Below are positions 17,738 to 26,641 of a stretch of 64,000 bases of DNA, piece by piece. The translations under genes were made by a program, and so were the position numbers. The first letter of the stretch is position 1. The number at the start of each line of letters is the position of its first letter. The notes beneath the pieces were generated by a model that was not told where the DNA came from, ran no database searches, and saw only the letters and a program-made list of their open reading frames with translations. This DNA comes from Paenibacillus sp. sptzw28 (GTDB lineage: Bacteria; Bacillota; Bacilli; Paenibacillales; Paenibacillaceae), in contig NZ_CP080545.1 in assembly GCF_019550795.1 (NCBI RefSeq), positions 3,134,001-3,198,000 on the forward strand. The letters are read 5' to 3'.

Positions 17738-18397
17738 CTATTGGTCCATCCTTAAGAACCGCTTATTTCCAAGTTCCTGAATAACCGCTGGACGACGATT
17801 TCTCATCTTCACCCGGTCTGCGATGAAATAGCTGGCCTCCACAACCGCAATGGCGCCGGCAATATCGAGCAGCACATACTGCTTGACGAACAAAGTCGAA
17901 AGGATAATAAGAATGGAGATGGTTGAAACCGACAGCCGAATCGGGCGGCTAATCTCCCTTGCTGAGGCAAAGGCTTTCATGATGCAGTAAGAGGTCAGAA
18001 CATGAGTGCTGGGAAAGCAGTTATACGGTTGATCCGAGTTATAAACGTATTGAACCAATCGGGATAACCAATCCGTTCCCGAAACTTCCGGACGCGGCAC
18101 ATGGGTTTGATATACCGCATAGATGCAGTAGCAAATGACTAATCCAATATTGTACAGCAGCAGCGTCTTCATATAGAGCTGACGATTCTTGAATGCCAGA
18201 TAGACAAAACATACCAGTATAAAGACGAACCAAACTAAATACGGAACAATGAATATTTTCAGAAATGGCGTCTGCTCATCAAGATCCGTAAGAAGACTGT
18301 GCGTGCTCGCGCCCCTGCTGCGGTTCAAATAGATGTAGACAATGCCGAGCAGGGGTATGGAAAGAAGACAGCTGAGCGCGATAAGATGCGGCTTCAA
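17738..18397 (-). CDS. PAP2-superfamily membrane protein with altered catalytic motif
   Basis: A 219-residue protein with about six membrane helices, resembling the inositol-phosphoryl-ceramide-synthase-like branch of PAP2 lipid phosphatases. The motif NCFPSTHVLTS (PSTH) is intact. In the last motif, where relatives have KQHxxxD, this protein reads LFVKQYVLLDIAGA: the position of the catalytic His is Tyr (codon TAT, one change from CAT). It may therefore be inactive or act by binding only. It starts with TTG and has only a weak ribosome binding site. Confidence 0.75.
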   Translation of the reverse strand: MKPHLIALSCLLSIPLLGIVYIYLNRSRGASTHSLLTDLDEQTPFLKIFIVPYLVWFVFILVCFVYLAFKNRQLYMKTLLLYNIGLVICYCIYAVYQTHVPRPEVSGTDWLSRLVQYVYNSDQPYNCFPSTHVLTSYCIMKAFASAREISRPIRLSVSTISILIILSTLFVKQYVLLDIAGAIAVVEASYFIADRVKMRNRRPAVIQELGNKRFLRMDQ

Positions 18398-18731
18398 CGC
18401 TGCCAGTTAAACATTGATCATAATAGGACACTCCATTTCTCGTTTCGCGGGTTTTCGACCCGGTGTTATAACAAGAATACGCTTCCGTTGATTTTCCAGA
18501 AACGTCCTACGGTTGTATTCGATGCCAAGACGTTGAGCTGGGCTCCTTAAGACCAAGGTCCTGGATCAGTTCAGTTCCTTGGTCTGAGGCGCACCGGCCG
18601 GTTTTGTTATATCGGTGTCGCAGAGCGGACGGGAGAGCTTTATTATTTTGAGACAGCTGCAACCTTCGCTATCAATTGTACGTCGAAAATAGAGTTACAT
18701 AAAAATGTATATATGAGGAAGGTGCGTCGAA
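18398..18731. other. 334-bp divergent intergenic region with a hairpin
   Basis: Between two divergent genes. It holds a hairpin at 18550-18585 (AGACCAAGG with CCTTGGTCT, 18-base loop) and no supported gene. The hairpin has no T-tract on either side; its role is unknown. Confidence 0.4.
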
Positions 18732-20063
18732 ATGCAGAAACGAACATGTACACTATATGGTAAAGGAATTGCCGCGGCGGCGTCTCTGGCAGTATTATTC
18801 AGTCTAGCGAGCGTGCCTGCTCCCGTTAATGCTGAGGCGCCAGCGGTCTCTGTCAGCAATTGGACAAGCAATACTGTGAAAGCACCGGTTATTAAACCTT
18901 CGTGGACGTTCTCAGTAGATAAACCGGCGGAAGCTTACTCAAGCCAGCAATCCGCGGCGGAAAACGGCATGGTATTTGCTTTTAAAGGCAAGCAATTGGT
19001 CGCCGTGAATGCCAAGACAGGGAAGCAGCTGTGGAAGTATGGTAGTAAATTGGCTCCTGCCGTCGTCTATCATGACGGTATTGTGTACGGGCTGACCGAA
19101 GGCGGAAATATGTATGCGCTTGATGCCAAGAACGGCCGGAAAAAGTGGGTTTCAACGGCTAAGCTTCCCGGCGGCGGATTTTTGACGCCAATCGGCGATA
19201 CCGTATATGCAGCCGTGCAATCCGAGACTTTCGCCTTTGCAGCGGCTACAGGCAAGCTGAAATGGAAAGCGGATGAGCCGCAATCCGAAGGGGGCGGAGG
19301 AGCGGTGCTGGAAGCCGGAGGGGTTGTTTTCAGAACATTCTTAGTTCAGGGTGCTCTAACTTCGGTTCAGCTCGATGCATTCGATAAACAAACCGGGAAG
19401 AAGCTGTGGGACGTGTTTCGTCAGAACAGTCCCCTAACCGTCCGGAACGGTTTAGTCTATTCAATAACAGATCCTTATCCGTTTGACGACGCCGCAGTAA
19501 AGAGACAACTAACCATAAAAGCTTTTAATCTCAAGACTGGAGCGGTTGAGGAGGAGCGGGTATATTCATGGACACTTCCCGGGCAGCCGCCTTTTGCCAC
19601 TGCCGGAGGCTCCGCCTTGCTGGACGGAAATGACTTGTACATATTTCAAAATGATAAGATCGTCCAATATGATTTTGCAAAATACGTACCGGATGGGCAG
19701 CCGGTCAAGAAATGGTATAGACCCTATTCGAACGCCGAGGTTGTCGGCAGCATCTACAAGGAGCGCATGTTCTTCTTCGATCATACAACCGGCGACCTTA
19801 AAGGGATGAAGCTGGCAAACGGCCAGCAAGTCGGATGGAGAGGGGATAATCCGGCGGCTCAGACGGATATTTTCGGTAATGGCGTGTATATAGGTCAAAC
19901 CGACGGGCTGTTTCACGGATTTAACCTCCAGACAACGGCCGCGGCTTTCACCGTCAAAACAGGCACCAGGAATTACGGTCCGACTTTGAAAACAGGCGAA
20001 ACGATCATTATTCAAGCCGAAGGGCGTCTGATTGGCGTCAAAATACCTGAATCGCTCAAATAA
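18732..20063 (+). CDS. Secreted PQQ-like beta-propeller protein
   Basis: A 443-residue protein with a signal peptide (residues 1-35, cleavage expected after VNA). The mature part holds repeats of the PQQ/BamB type, for example LVAVNAKTGKQLWKYGSK, MYALDAKNGRKKWVSTAK, TFAFAAATGKLKWKADEP and LDAFDKQTGKKLWDVFRQ, ending with a blade HGFNLQTTAAAFTVKTG. This indicates a secreted or wall-associated propeller probably used for binding; no catalytic motif or PQQ-ligand set is evident. It is monocistronic, with an AGGAAGG site upstream. Confidence 0.82.
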   Translation: MQKRTCTLYGKGIAAAASLAVLFSLASVPAPVNAEAPAVSVSNWTSNTVKAPVIKPSWTFSVDKPAEAYSSQQSAAENGMVFAFKGKQLVAVNAKTGKQLWKYGSKLAPAVVYHDGIVYGLTEGGNMYALDAKNGRKKWVSTAKLPGGGFLTPIGDTVYAAVQSETFAFAAATGKLKWKADEPQSEGGGGAVLEAGGVVFRTFLVQGALTSVQLDAFDKQTGKKLWDVFRQNSPLTVRNGLVYSITDPYPFDDAAVKRQLTIKAFNLKTGAVEEERVYSWTLPGQPPFATAGGSALLDGNDLYIFQNDKIVQYDFAKYVPDGQPVKKWYRPYSNAEVVGSIYKERMFFFDHTTGDLKGMKLANGQQVGWRGDNPAAQTDIFGNGVYIGQTDGLFHGFNLQTTAAAFTVKTGTRNYGPTLKTGETIIIQAEGRLIGVKIPESLK

Positions 20064-20226
20064 ACGCTAAGATCGACTTCATTAGCCTTGTCGGAATCGT
20101 CATCCAGCTATCATCGTGTTCCATGACAATACCCCGTTTCTTCGCGTATGAAAACCTCCTGCAAGATTGGATGACGGGCGGGAAGGTTATTAATGAATAC
20201 ACGTTGAATACAGGGAGGGGTTCGCC

Positions 20227-21228
20227 ATGCAAACGATCTGGAAAGGCGCAGTCAGCTTCGGTCTGGTCAATGTTCCGGTGAAAATGTTTACGGCCACTCA
20301 GGACAACGATATTCCGATGAAAATGCTGCATAAAGACTTCCATGTCCCGATCCGGTACCACCGCACCTGTCCGAAATGCGGCGATGATGTAAGCTGGAAT
20401 GACATCGTGAAAGGGTACGAATATGAGCCGGGTCACTATGTGACGTTCGAGAAAGAGGAGCTGGAGAAGCTTTCAGCGGAGAATTCGCGTGAGATCCGCA
20501 TTCTCGATTTTATCGAGCTGGATGAAATCGATCCGGTTTATTATCATAAAACCTACTATTTGGCGCCGGAGGAAACGGGCAAGCACGCCTATACGCTGCT
20601 TGTTGAAGCGTTAAAAGCAACGAACAAGATCGGCGTCGCAAACGCTACGATCCGTTCCAAGAGCAGTCTTGCCGCCATTCGGGTGATCGACAATGTGCTG
20701 TCGATGGTAACTATGTTCTATGCGGATGAAATTCGTTCTATTGAACAGGTTCCGAATCTGCCGAAGTCGTCAATGGTTGACGAGCGGGAGCTGGATATGG
20801 CGAAGCTGCTTATTGAACAGCTGACAAGCGAATTCAAGCCCGATCAGTACAAGGATGATTACCGGGAGCGTCTGCTGGCCGCAATTGAAGATAAAGTAGA
20901 GGGCAAAGAAGTGAAATTCGCCCCTGAAGAGAAACCAGCCAACTTTATCGATCTGATGGAGGCGTTGAAGGCGAGCCTGCAGCAGCCGAAATCCGCCGCT
21001 TCCAAAGCCGATACCGGCTCCGTAACCAACGGAAATCGCCGGGCAAACGCAAGACATCCGCGAAGAAAACAGGTACAGCGGCGAAGAAAGATAGTGAGAA
21101 TGCCGGCAATAATAATGCCAAGAGCACTGCCGGGCGCGGAAACGATGAGAAGCGTTCCGCTGAAGCTAAAGCCGAAGCGGAAGCTGGCAAGCCGAAACGC
21201 ACACGAAGAACGGGGTCTTGACGAATGA
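20227..21228 (+). CDS. ku: Ku protein (NHEJ end-binding), C-terminal tail frameshifted
   Basis: Bacterial Ku binds DNA double-strand ends as a ring dimer and recruits the NHEJ ligase and polymerase. Residues 1 to about 255 are a complete Ku core (MQTIWKGAVSFGLVNVPVKM, TYYLAPEETGKHAY, DNVLSMVTMFYADEIR). After residue 270 the frame reads an Arg-rich sequence with poor codon use. In another frame the same DNA gives the Lys-rich tail normal for Ku (KSPGKRKTSAKKTGTAAKK...), ending at TGA 21219-21221. Adding one A to the AAA at 21033-21035 would join core and tail. This is either a real deletion or a base-call error. It is followed at once by the ligase gene. Confidence 0.9.
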   Translation: MQTIWKGAVSFGLVNVPVKMFTATQDNDIPMKMLHKDFHVPIRYHRTCPKCGDDVSWNDIVKGYEYEPGHYVTFEKEELEKLSAENSREIRILDFIELDEIDPVYYHKTYYLAPEETGKHAYTLLVEALKATNKIGVANATIRSKSSLAAIRVIDNVLSMVTMFYADEIRSIEQVPNLPKSSMVDERELDMAKLLIEQLTSEFKPDQYKDDYRERLLAAIEDKVEGKEVKFAPEEKPANFIDLMEALKASLQQPKSAASKADTGSVTNGNRRANARHPRRKQVQRRRKIVRMPAIIMPRALPGAETMRSVPLKLKPKRKLASRNAHEERGLDE

Positions 21229-22103
21229 AGCCTTTTATCCCGATGTCGCCAGTCTATTCTGACATTATCCCCGAAGGGAAAGATTGGGTTTATCAGCTCA
21301 AATGGGACGGTTACCGAATTATCGCATCTGCTCGCTCCGGTCATGTCGGGCTGTATTCAAAGAAGATGTTGGAGCAAAACAGTGAATATCCTGAGCTTGT
21401 CCAGGCGCTGTCAAAGCTTGAGGGTGAGTTCATACTGGACGGCGAGGTGATCGTTATGGATGCGGAGATCATGCGTCCGAGCTTCCAGAAGCTGCAGCAG
21501 CGCGGCAAACTCACTGAGCGCGAGCCGGTTCAGTATATGCTGTTCGACCTGCTCAATATGGACGGAAACGATCTGCGCAAGCTGCCTTACCGGGAACGGC
21601 ATGCGCTTCTGAAGCGGCTGGCTTCCGCTTGGGGGCCGCCTTTTTTTGTTGCGGATGTATATGAGGACGGCAGAGCGCTCTGGGAATGGGTGCAGATAAA
21701 CGGCTGGGAAGGTGTCATCAGCAAGAGGCTAGGAAGTCTTTATAAAGAAGGGAAAGAACACAAGGATTGGTATAAACGAAAAGCTGCTCTGAGGCTGGAG
21801 CCGGAGGCGGTTGGCATATTGTTCAATGAAGGCAGAGCTGCCAGTCTTGTGATGCGTATGGACGGCGCTTATATCGGGCGCGTATCCTCCGGGCTTAACA
21901 CTCGGGAGAAGGCGGAGCTGCTTAAGCTCGATATGAGCGCTTCAATGAAGCTATACTTTGACTCTCTCCCCGCGGGTCTGAAAGGGGAAACCGTTCGCTG
22001 GCTGGCGGAACCCCTTTCTATTGAAGTGACTGGAGCGGAACGGACGGAAGGAGGTTTGATCCGCCACCCCAAACTGCTCAGCATAGGAGGCAGGACGCTA
22101 TGA
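21225..22103 (+). CDS. ATP-dependent DNA ligase domain protein (LigD ligase module)
   Basis: A 292-residue stand-alone ligase with adenylation and OB domains, corresponding to the ligase module of LigD. The nucleotidyl-transfer motif I is YQLKWDGYR (Lys about residue 25); motif III/IV regions LDGEVIVMD and EGVISKR and motif V KRKAALRLEP follow. It should seal ends held by Ku. Its ATG overlaps the stop of the annotated ku frame and its own stop overlaps the polymerase start (ATGA). In B. subtilis the ligase and polymerase are one polypeptide; here they are separate genes. Confidence 0.92.
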   Translation: MKPFIPMSPVYSDIIPEGKDWVYQLKWDGYRIIASARSGHVGLYSKKMLEQNSEYPELVQALSKLEGEFILDGEVIVMDAEIMRPSFQKLQQRGKLTEREPVQYMLFDLLNMDGNDLRKLPYRERHALLKRLASAWGPPFFVADVYEDGRALWEWVQINGWEGVISKRLGSLYKEGKEHKDWYKRKAALRLEPEAVGILFNEGRAASLVMRMDGAYIGRVSSGLNTREKAELLKLDMSASMKLYFDSLPAGLKGETVRWLAEPLSIEVTGAERTEGGLIRHPKLLSIGGRTL

Positions 22104-22993
22104 TTGCAGAAGAGAGCGGCATTATAAAGCTGGATGGGCACGAAATCACTGTTACTCATCCCTCGAAGCTGCTGTGGCCGGAGATGGGCATTACGAAGTC
22201 GGTCTATTTGCAAAAGCTGGTCGCGCTGTCGCCATATTTGCTGCCGTACTGCCGCAGCCGTTATTTGACAACGATCCGATACCCGGGCGGCGCGGGCGGC
22301 AAATCCTTTTATCAGAAAAATGCGCCCCGGCCAATACCGGATTATGTACGCACGGCAGAGCATGAGGGCGTGAACTATATTAACTTGAATTCGCTTCCGG
22401 CACTGCTCTGGCTCGGGAATCTCGCAGCGCTGGAGTTCCACCCTTCCTTCGAGTATATCGGCGGCGAGGAGCCGGCCGAGTGGGTGCTGGATATCGATCC
22501 GAGCGGGGAGGATGAGCCCAGGCTGCAGGAAGCGGTCTCTCTTATCGGGGAGACACTCGATGCGCTCGGTATTCAATCGGTACCCAAAACATCCGGAGCG
22601 ACCGGCTTTCAGATATATGTGCCTATACGGAAGGGATATACTTTCGGTCAGCTCCGAGAAGTCGGAAGGTTTGTCGGCAAGTATCTATCCGAGAAATATC
22701 CGAAGCTGTTTACGGTTGAGCGGCTTATTAAAGACCGCGGCAGTAAAATCTACATCGATTATGTCCAGCATGCCGCGGGAAAAAGCTTGTCGGCGCCCTA
22801 CACGCCAAGAGGCCGTCCGCTTGCGACCGTTTCGACGCCACTTCTGTGGCGAGAGGTGCGGGAGGGAATCGATCCGCGCTTATTCAACCTGCTCAACATC
22901 GAAGAGCGTTTATCCCGGTACGGCGATTTGATCGCTCAGACGGAGCCGCAATCGCTGGATGCGATTCTTGACTTTATTAAATTACGCTGCTGA
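22100..22993 (+). CDS. NHEJ polymerase/primase domain protein (LigD PolDom)
   Basis: A 297-residue archaeo-eukaryotic-primase-type polymerase as found in LigD. It starts with the usual ITVTHPSKLLWPEMGITKS; the catalytic DxD is VLDIDPSGED near residue 135, with GFQIYVPI (the His of the usual sHv replaced) and the late Asp in KIYIDYVQHAAGK. It fills gaps and adds nucleotides during end joining. It overlaps the ligase gene by 4 bases and is translated with it. Confidence 0.9.
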   Translation: MIAEESGIIKLDGHEITVTHPSKLLWPEMGITKSVYLQKLVALSPYLLPYCRSRYLTTIRYPGGAGGKSFYQKNAPRPIPDYVRTAEHEGVNYINLNSLPALLWLGNLAALEFHPSFEYIGGEEPAEWVLDIDPSGEDEPRLQEAVSLIGETLDALGIQSVPKTSGATGFQIYVPIRKGYTFGQLREVGRFVGKYLSEKYPKLFTVERLIKDRGSKIYIDYVQHAAGKSLSAPYTPRGRPLATVSTPLLWREVREGIDPRLFNLLNIEERLSRYGDLIAQTEPQSLDAILDFIKLRC

Positions 22994-23012
22994 GCGCACG
23001 GAGGAGAATAAC

Positions 23013-23918
23013 TTGAAATTGTGTTCGCGATTCCTGATCGGTCAATACGGAAGGTTCGACTATGGGAAGTTTGAGCGTGATTTTCGCTCCGGCTTTTATG
23101 GCATCGAAGCAAGCCAATTTTCGAATCAAGCCGATTACGAGGCATTGGCCAAGGAGTCGGCGCGGCACGGATTCCAGGTTGGCATCCATTATCGTTTCCG
23201 GCATCAGCCTTCAAAGCTTCGGGACGCATTATTCCTGGCTCGGGATCAGGAAATCAGAGAGCAAGAATTCATTGAAGTAGACGAGGAGCTGCAGCTGCTC
23301 AGCGGGCTGAAGCCGAATTATGTGCTATTCCATTACCCCAAGCCGGTTATTCTTGACGAGCGCGCCGATTGGAACCAATGGCATTTCGCCGACAGAAGCG
23401 AATATGAATTCGAGAGCGTCTATGATTTTGAGTCGTTTCAGCGCCATAGCGAAGCGATGTTCGAATGGCTGTCGAATAAAGGAGAGCAGTATGCTTTCAC
23501 GCCATTACTCGAGTTCGATGCCCTGAACAGATATGTTTATGATACCGATTTACTGGAAAAATTGCTGGAGGCCTATCCCCGTATAAAGCTCTGCCTGGAC
23601 ACGGGGAGGCTTCACCTTCAGGAACGGATCGATCCGCATTTTAATGCCATAGAGGTGATTCTCAAGTACGCCGGGTATGCAGCGCTTGTACACCTCGCCA
23701 ATTCCCGAATCCGCGAGTCCGGGGTAGACCGCCACGTACCCGTTCTGCCCGAGCAAAGACCGCAGGACGGCTGGGCTCCGATCGAGCAATATCTACGCAT
23801 CATCCTGAAGGCAAATCCGGATGTGAAGATTCTGTTTGAGCATCGCTCGGATCTGATCAGCGATGAACAGCTTGACCGCTGTTATGCTTGGGTGGAAAAT
23901 ATTTGTGAGGGCTATTGA
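23013..23918 (+). CDS. TIM-barrel protein of the sugar-phosphate isomerase / AP-endonuclease-2 superfamily
   Basis: A 301-residue protein starting at TTG behind CGGAGGAG, 19 bases after the NHEJ polymerase stop. It has xylose-isomerase-like barrel features: a conserved Glu in FTPLLEFDALN, Asp/His in IKLCLDTGRLHL, a late HLANSR strand and Glu/His in VKILFEHRSD. These could be divalent-metal ligands. The superfamily includes both epimerases and endonuclease IV, and its place at the end of a ku-ligase-polymerase operon suggests, but does not show, a role in DNA end processing. Confidence 0.75.
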   Translation: MKLCSRFLIGQYGRFDYGKFERDFRSGFYGIEASQFSNQADYEALAKESARHGFQVGIHYRFRHQPSKLRDALFLARDQEIREQEFIEVDEELQLLSGLKPNYVLFHYPKPVILDERADWNQWHFADRSEYEFESVYDFESFQRHSEAMFEWLSNKGEQYAFTPLLEFDALNRYVYDTDLLEKLLEAYPRIKLCLDTGRLHLQERIDPHFNAIEVILKYAGYAALVHLANSRIRESGVDRHVPVLPEQRPQDGWAPIEQYLRIILKANPDVKILFEHRSDLISDEQLDRCYAWVENICEGY

Positions 23919-24018
23919 ATGGAATCGACTGGTAATGGAATTTAATCCGGAGCTATTCGAATCGATCAGTGATAGTGTACAGTGGTAGACATAAGCTAAC
24001 CTGAAGGGACGAGATGCC

Positions 24019-25107
24019 ATGAAGCTGTTGTTTCTGTGCACAGACAATTATACGCGAAGCGTCATTGCGGAGTTTTGTCTTAGAGATTATTTGCTGCGCT
24101 CGAATATTGACGATGTCGTTGTTCATTCAGCCGGAATAAGTGCGGGAAGCGAAATCGGCCATTATTCGGACCTTCATTTCTCCATAATGAACGAAATGAA
24201 CATCGACACATCCTCTTTTACGCGAATGCAGTTCGATGAAATCTGCTTTAACGAGTATGATTTCATCATAGGCATGAGTATCCGGCATAAGGAATATATC
24301 AAGCTTACGTACAACAGGGACATTCCTTTGTTTCATGAAATTATGAGCGGAACTCTCCAGTCCGTTGAGGTTAGTGCGCCTGGCAGTGTACAATTCGCGG
24401 AGCAAATGAGACGTTTGGTGCAAATGTTTTACGATTCGATGCCGCAGTTCGTCAATTTGGTACGAGCGCTGCCGAAACATAATCCATTCGCTAGGAGAAT
24501 TCATACGGAGGAGGAGCTTCATTCTCGTCTGGGCTATCCTAGCGAAGTGGTGAACCGTAAGACAATATCGTTCATCGATCGCCACTGCCGCAGCTTCATC
24601 TCGAAATCTCCGATGCTGTTCATTGCTTCGTCCAATTCAGAGGGTATGTGTGATGTATCGCCGCGCGGCGATGCCCCGGGGTTCGTATCGGTAATCGACG
24701 AGAGACGGCTGCTTATTCCTGAGCGGCCCGGCAACAGACGAATGGATACGCTGAAGAATATTCTCTCCAACCCGCATATCGGAATAATTTTTATTATACC
24801 CGGCCTCAAAGAAACGCTTCGTATCAATGGGCGAGCCGTTATTGTCGATGACCGGCAGCTGTTGTCCCCGCTGCAAGCGAGTGGTAAGATACCTCAACTC
24901 GGCATTGGTGTTGAAGTAGATGAGTGCTATGTCCACTGTGCAAAAGCATTCATTCGTTCGCATTTGTGGGATAACCTTACGTGGCCTGACCAGTCTGGGC
25001 TGCCATCAATACCCGAAATGCTTGCCGACCACGTAGGCAACCCTGATCTTTCAGCTGATGTTATCTCTGAAGGGCTGAAGGAAAGCTACGAGAAGCGGTT
25101 GTATTAG
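24019..25107 (+). CDS. Fusion: low-Mr tyrosine phosphatase-like domain + pyridoxamine-phosphate-oxidase-like domain
   Basis: A 362-residue two-domain protein. Residues 1-150 have the LMW-PTP/arsenate reductase P-loop at the N-terminus, LLFLCTDNYTRS, a correct CX5R. Residues 165-362 look like the FMN-binding split-barrel family (PNPOx-like, DR2241-type): RSFISKSPMLFIASSNSEG, CDVSPRGDAPGFV, RRMDTLKNILSNPHIGIIF. I know no standard pairing of these two activities; the fusion may couple protein or arsenate chemistry to a flavin redox step. It is monocistronic. Confidence 0.75.
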   Translation: MKLLFLCTDNYTRSVIAEFCLRDYLLRSNIDDVVVHSAGISAGSEIGHYSDLHFSIMNEMNIDTSSFTRMQFDEICFNEYDFIIGMSIRHKEYIKLTYNRDIPLFHEIMSGTLQSVEVSAPGSVQFAEQMRRLVQMFYDSMPQFVNLVRALPKHNPFARRIHTEEELHSRLGYPSEVVNRKTISFIDRHCRSFISKSPMLFIASSNSEGMCDVSPRGDAPGFVSVIDERRLLIPERPGNRRMDTLKNILSNPHIGIIFIIPGLKETLRINGRAVIVDDRQLLSPLQASGKIPQLGIGVEVDECYVHCAKAFIRSHLWDNLTWPDQSGLPSIPEMLADHVGNPDLSADVISEGLKESYEKRLY

Positions 25108-25146
25108 TGTATATTATAGATACCGGCAGACGAGAGGAGAGGCGAA

Positions 25147-25701
25147 GTGGGGCATCTTGCGGAATGGCTTGAACAGTGGGGCATTTGGGCGATTGTAATC
25201 AGTTTGTTGTTAAATGTGGTGATCAGTCTGCTCGGTGTCGTGCCTTCCGTTTTTTTATCGGCTGCAAATGCCGTTGTATTCGGTTTGGTCCCCGGATTTT
25301 TTGTATCGTGGTTAGGAGAACTGCTGGGAGCGGCAGTTTCGTATTTTCTGTACAGGAAAGGCTTTCTGTCTCTAAGGAAAGGCAAGAATGCGGACTGGAA
25401 GTGGCTTAGCCGCATCAACCAACTGGATCGCATGCGGCAGTTCACCGCGATCCTGCTTGCCAGGCTCACCCCCTTTATTCCATCTGGGATAGTGACCATT
25501 ATAGGCGCGATCTCATCCATGCGGTTTACCGACTTCATTCTGGCCACGTTAATCGGTAAAGCGCCGTCTGTAGCTTTAGAAACATTAGTTGGACATGATT
25601 TGATTTTTCTGAAGCAAAATACGACCCGATTTATCGTTACAATCGTCATTATCGCCGCGTTTGTGCTGCTGTTTGGAACATCAAAGAAAAAGGCCGGCTA
25701 G
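25147..25701 (+). CDS. DedA/VTT-domain (TVP38/TMEM64-type) membrane protein
   Basis: A 184-residue protein with about five membrane segments. The VTT-domain pattern is visible: LLGVVPSVFLSAANAVVFGL, then GELLGAAVSYFLYRKG and the conserved LLARLTPFIPSGIVTIIGAIS. This superfamily moves lipids or lipid carriers across the membrane. The start is GTG behind GAGAGGAGAGGCGAA. It lies 39 bases after the fusion-protein gene and may be cotranscribed. Confidence 0.8.
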   Translation: MGHLAEWLEQWGIWAIVISLLLNVVISLLGVVPSVFLSAANAVVFGLVPGFFVSWLGELLGAAVSYFLYRKGFLSLRKGKNADWKWLSRINQLDRMRQFTAILLARLTPFIPSGIVTIIGAISSMRFTDFILATLIGKAPSVALETLVGHDLIFLKQNTTRFIVTIVIIAAFVLLFGTSKKKAG

Positions 25702-25814
25702 TCGCTTAGTCGCGGCGCTGTTTTATGTCGGGGCTTTTTGGGCAATAGATAGGGAGGACTGATTCCGGCAAACGAATAATAAATTTAAAGAGAAAGGCCA
25801 AGGGGGAGATCATA

Positions 25815-26318
25815 ATGCGAAAAACCGTACTATGCTTTGCCGTCGTATTTCTGTTCCTGACACAGCTAAGCTTCGCGGACGACAATGAATATCATCCGGT
25901 CCCGAAGAGCCCGGATACGCACCCGGCATTCATCGACAGGATCTACACGAAGAATGGCCATACTTATATTACGGCCGATTATATTCAGTGGTTTGAAGGC
26001 GAAGCAGCGAACCGTATGTTTCGGGAACGCGAGAAGGATGCCGATATGAACGAAGCGCCAGACGGCTATTATATCATTAACGACAGCAAGAAATTGCGCA
26101 CCTTCGAAGTCGATCACAATGCTGTCGTCCTGATGCAAATCTATGATCGGACCGGCAAAGCTGCAGATGATGACATTGTCTGGAACGAGCGGATTGATGT
26201 CGCCAAATTCCGTTCGCTGTTTAAAAAGGACGGTATATGGGACATGAGCGATTATCCGTACCATCTTACAATCGAGAATAACCGGATTGTTAAAATCGTA
26301 CAGCAATATATTCCATAA
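25815..26318 (+). CDS. Secreted protein of unknown function
   Basis: A 167-residue protein with a signal peptide (1-21, cleavage likely after SFA). The mature part is acidic and rich in aromatic residues, with a C-terminal ending PYHLTIENNRIVKIVQQYIP that resembles the last strands of small secreted Bacillus proteins. I do not recognise the family. A strong RBS (GGGGGAGATCATA) and the terminator at 26342 show a single-gene unit. Confidence 0.65.
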   Translation: MRKTVLCFAVVFLFLTQLSFADDNEYHPVPKSPDTHPAFIDRIYTKNGHTYITADYIQWFEGEAANRMFREREKDADMNEAPDGYYIINDSKKLRTFEVDHNAVVLMQIYDRTGKAADDDIVWNERIDVAKFRSLFKKDGIWDMSDYPYHLTIENNRIVKIVQQYIP

Positions 26319-26341
26319 CGGATCAAGATACGGGCCACTGC

Positions 26342-26368
26342 AGCAAGCTTTCCATAAGCTTGCTTTTT
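26342..26368 (+). terminator. Intrinsic terminator after the secreted protein gene
   Basis: AGCAAGCTT paired with AAGCTTGCT over a 5-base loop, then TTTTTATTTT. The remaining gap to 26641 (before odhA) shows no gene; the odhA promoter must lie there but no clear hexamer pair stands out. Confidence 0.85.
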
Positions 26369-26641
26369 ATTTTGCCTCCCGGCGTTCATCTTGAAAAGAG
26401 ATTAATGATATCTAATCTGTGTATTTGTCGTTTGATTAACTTTTACTTTACGATGAAATCATGTCCTTCTGCGCATCCATCCTTGCGATTCTGAGCATCT
26501 TATTGACTATGCATACAGCAGTATATTTGACGGTATTCCAAACTTTACGGATTGAATGTATGGATGGGTATTGAAAGGGTTAATAAGGATAGAAGGAAGT
26601 TATTCCGATCATTCATTAAACTTAGACGGAGGTAGGCGGTA

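Noticed and set aside
21869..22576. Minus-strand frame of 235 codons across the ligase/polymerase junction
   Set aside because: Shadow of the overlapping NHEJ genes; no start signal and composition typical of an antisense frame.
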